A stretch of 6,509 bases of DNA from the NCBI GenBank assembly GCA_030039095.1, contig JASHQP010000796.1:1-6509 (forward strand), given 5' to 3'. The DNA is from Streptosporangiaceae bacterium. Its GTDB lineage: Bacteria; Actinomycetota; Actinomycetes; Streptosporangiales; Streptosporangiaceae. Under the pieces are notes generated by a model. The model did not search any database and was not told the origin of the DNA. It saw nothing but the letters and a program-made list of their open reading frames with translations. The translations under genes were made by a program, and so were the position numbers. Positions 5,507-6,509 of this stretch are shown piece after piece. Positions within the stretch are counted from its first letter, which is position 1. Each line of letters begins with the position of its first letter.

Positions 5507-6253
5507 ATGCGGGTGCTGCTCTGCGGCGAAAGCTGGGTGACGCACAGCCTGCACGTCAAGGGCGTCGACTCGTTCACCACGAGCACGTACGTGGAGGGCG
5601 CCGGCCAGCTCCGCGCGGCGCTCTCCGGGGCCGGGATCGACGTCGAGTACCTGCCCGGCCACCTGGTCCCGGGGCAGTTCCCGGGCGCCGCCTCCGGGCT
5701 TGCGCCGTACGACGCGGTGATCCTGAGCGACATCGGCGCGAACAGCCTGCTGCTGTCGCCGGATGTGTTCGAGCGCTCCATCCCCTCGCCGAACCGGCTC
5801 GCGGCCATCGAGGAGTATGTGCGCGGCGGCGGCGGGCTGCTGATGATCGGCGGGTACCTGTCGTTCGCCGGGATCGAGGGCAAGGCGCGGTACCACGGGA
5901 CCCCGGTCGAGGACGCGCTGCCGGTGACGATCGGCGCGACCGACGACCGGGTGGAGGCGCCGCAGGGCGTGACGCCTTCGGCCGTCGGGCCCGATCATCT
6001 GGTGCTGGCCGGCCTGCCCGCTGCCTGGCCGGCGCTGCTCGGCTACAACCGGGTGACGCCCAAGCCTTCTGCCGAGGTGCTGGTGACCTGCGGGTCCGAT
6101 CCGCTCGTCGCCTGCGGCGTGTACCACGACGGGCGCGGCGCCGTGTTCACGTCCGACTGCGCGCCGCACTGGGGCCCGCCGGAGTTCATGGACTGGCCCG
6201 GATACGCGCCGCTGTGGGTCAACCTCGTGCGGTGGCTGGCCGGGGCGGCGTAG
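5507..6253 (+). CDS. Glutamine amidotransferase-like protein (COG5426/PF07090 type), catalytic Cys absent
   Basis: The protein has 248 residues, with the class I glutamine-amidotransferase-like flavodoxin fold of the 'putative glutamine amidotransferase' family related to Salmonella STM3548. Family landmarks are GESW near the N-terminus (7-10), HVKGVDSF (16-23), YDAVILSDIGANSLLL (68-83), EEYVRGGGGLLMIGGYLSFA (102-121), GIEGKARY (122-129), DDRVE (146-150) and the late SDCAPHWGP (216-224). In true class I enzymes the nucleophile elbow carries Cys; here the equivalent turn reads IGGYLSF with Tyr117, so glutamine hydrolysis is not expected. To my knowledge this is a trait of the family, whose function is unknown; a sugar- or metabolite-related role is only a guess. 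There is no signal peptide, so it is cytosolic. It starts 37 bp after the lacI-type stop with no visible promoter between, so it is probably co-transcribed with the regulator. The stop codon lies in the first copy of a 17-bp tandem duplication. Confidence 0.87.
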   Translation: MRVLLCGESWVTHSLHVKGVDSFTTSTYVEGAGQLRAALSGAGIDVEYLPGHLVPGQFPGAASGLAPYDAVILSDIGANSLLLSPDVFERSIPSPNRLAAIEEYVRGGGGLLMIGGYLSFAGIEGKARYHGTPVEDALPVTIGATDDRVEAPQGVTPSAVGPDHLVLAGLPAAWPALLGYNRVTPKPSAEVLVTCGSDPLVACGVYHDGRGAVFTSDCAPHWGPPEFMDWPGYAPLWVNLVRWLAGAA

Positions 6254-6283
6254 CGGCTGTCCAGGCGTAGCGGCTGTCCAGGC
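6247..6283. repeat. 17-bp tandem duplication over the amidotransferase-like stop codon
   Basis: CGTAGCGGCTGTCCAGG occurs at 6249-6265 and again, perfectly, at 6266-6282; the periodicity extends one or two bases beyond each side. The second copy carries another TAG in a different frame. A recent slippage duplication is likely. Confidence 0.9.
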
Positions 6284-6347
6284 CGGCGACACTACCGCGG
6301 GATCGAGTCCGAAAACGGGACGGGCGCACGCCGGAGAACAGCTTGCG

Positions 6348-6509
6348 CTAGCGCTCCTGCAGCACTTCGAGGATGTTGCCTGCAGGAGGGAATTGTCGGC
6401 GTGGATGGCCGCTCCGGTCGCCAGGCCGAGATTGACCGCGTCGCCAGGGCGGGCGTCTACCTCCTGCAGGGAACCACTTTTATCAGCGAGGGCGACCAGG
6501 GGCGACCAA
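6348..6509 (-). pseudogene. 3' end of a bifunctional-nuclease-like (BFN/DUF151) gene, apparently frameshifted
   Basis: From the right edge, one minus-strand frame encodes a stretch ending EVDARPGDAVNLGLATGAAI then HADNSLL. This resembles the C-terminal half of the BFN domain (PF02577, typically DARPSDAiaLAlrtgaPI followed by an acidic stretch). That frame has no stop for more than 1 kb and would run across the whole amidotransferase-like gene. In the next frame, from about 6386, the sequence continues AGNILEVLQER and stops at TAG 6350-6348, as a natural C-terminus would. A single missing base near 6381-6390 would join the two. The gene is therefore either a decaying copy or contains a sequence error. 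Its start lies outside the window, and only about 50 residues are visible, so the family call rests on the DARPGDAVNL motif. It runs convergently to the amidotransferase-like gene and appears unrelated to the locus. Confidence 0.5.
6354..6388. repeat. 9-bp inverted repeat near the BFN-like frameshift
   Basis: CTCCTGCAG (6354-6362) and CTGCAGGAG (6380-6388) form a perfect inverted repeat with a 17-nt loop. A further CTCCTGCAGG lies at 6461-6470. These lie in the 3' end of the BFN-like gene and flank or overlap its suspected frameshift. There is no T-run, so a terminator is not indicated. Confidence 0.5.

Noticed and set aside
4435..5883. Minus-strand open frame across the LacI-type and amidotransferase-like genes
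   Set aside because: It has low-complexity Arg/Gly/His/Pro composition and no motifs, and it covers two clear plus-strand genes; it is an antisense shadow of GC-rich codon use.
6307..6321. Hairpin GTCCG-AAAA-CGGGAC as a terminator between the amidotransferase-like and BFN-like genes
   Set aside because: The stem is short with a bulge and has no T-run on either strand. The position would suit a terminator, but the evidence is too weak to annotate.
6342..6350. Third LacI operator half-site (TTGCGC)
   Set aside because: Only six bases match, the palindrome is broken (TTGCGCTA), and it lies at the 3' end of two convergent genes.
6487..6508. Short direct repeat GGCGACCA at the right edge
   Set aside because: Two 8-base copies 10 bp apart in GC-rich coding sequence are expected by chance, and the window ends there.

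Overview
The window reads as a piece of a high-GC actinobacterial chromosome. G/C is strongly favoured at third codon positions, GTG starts are common, non-coding gaps are short, and the protein families (LacI and AraC regulators, an APC permease, a BFN-like domain) fit that phylum. No rRNA, tRNA, CRISPR array or intact transposase gene was found.

Layout. (1) 1-264 (+): the C-terminal DNA-binding part of an AraC-family regulator, cut by the left edge. (2) 265-481: a short gap between convergent genes. It may be a small MITE-like or IS-derived insertion, with imperfect inverted repeats at its ends, a possible promoter and a weak terminator. (3) 482-4304 (-): a tightly packed three-gene operon, transcribed as APC-superfamily permease, then an M24 'pita-bread' protein with a degenerate metal site (GTGA overlap), then a cytosolic cobalamin-binding-protein-like (BtuF fold) protein whose Shine-Dalgarno overlaps the previous stop codon. 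(4) 4305-4455: a divergent control region with a good promoter for the permease operon, a weaker one for the regulator, and two copies of the palindrome TTGCGCAA exactly 100 bp apart. Both copies sit in the longer direct repeat TTGCGCAA[C/G]CGGTT. (5) 4456-6253 (+): a LacI-family repressor and, 37 bp downstream with a very strong Shine-Dalgarno, a glutamine-amidotransferase-like protein of the COG5426/PF07090 type that has Tyr where class I enzymes have the catalytic Cys. (6) 6254-6509: a 17-bp tandem duplication, then on the minus strand the 3' end of a bifunctional-nuclease-like (BFN/DUF151) gene that appears frameshifted just before its C-terminus.

Interpretation. Regions 3-5 look like one regulated unit. 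The LacI protein probably controls itself, the amidotransferase-like gene and the divergent operon through the TTGCGCAA sites. The permease would bring in a small amino-acid-like or amine compound, and the M24-fold and amidotransferase-like proteins would act on it or on a derivative. The cytosolic BtuF-like protein has no ABC permease or ATPase in the window and may be a ligand-binding or sensing partner. The substrate cannot be read from the sequence. Two of the likely 'enzymes' lack textbook catalytic residues, which makes this the most interesting part of the window.
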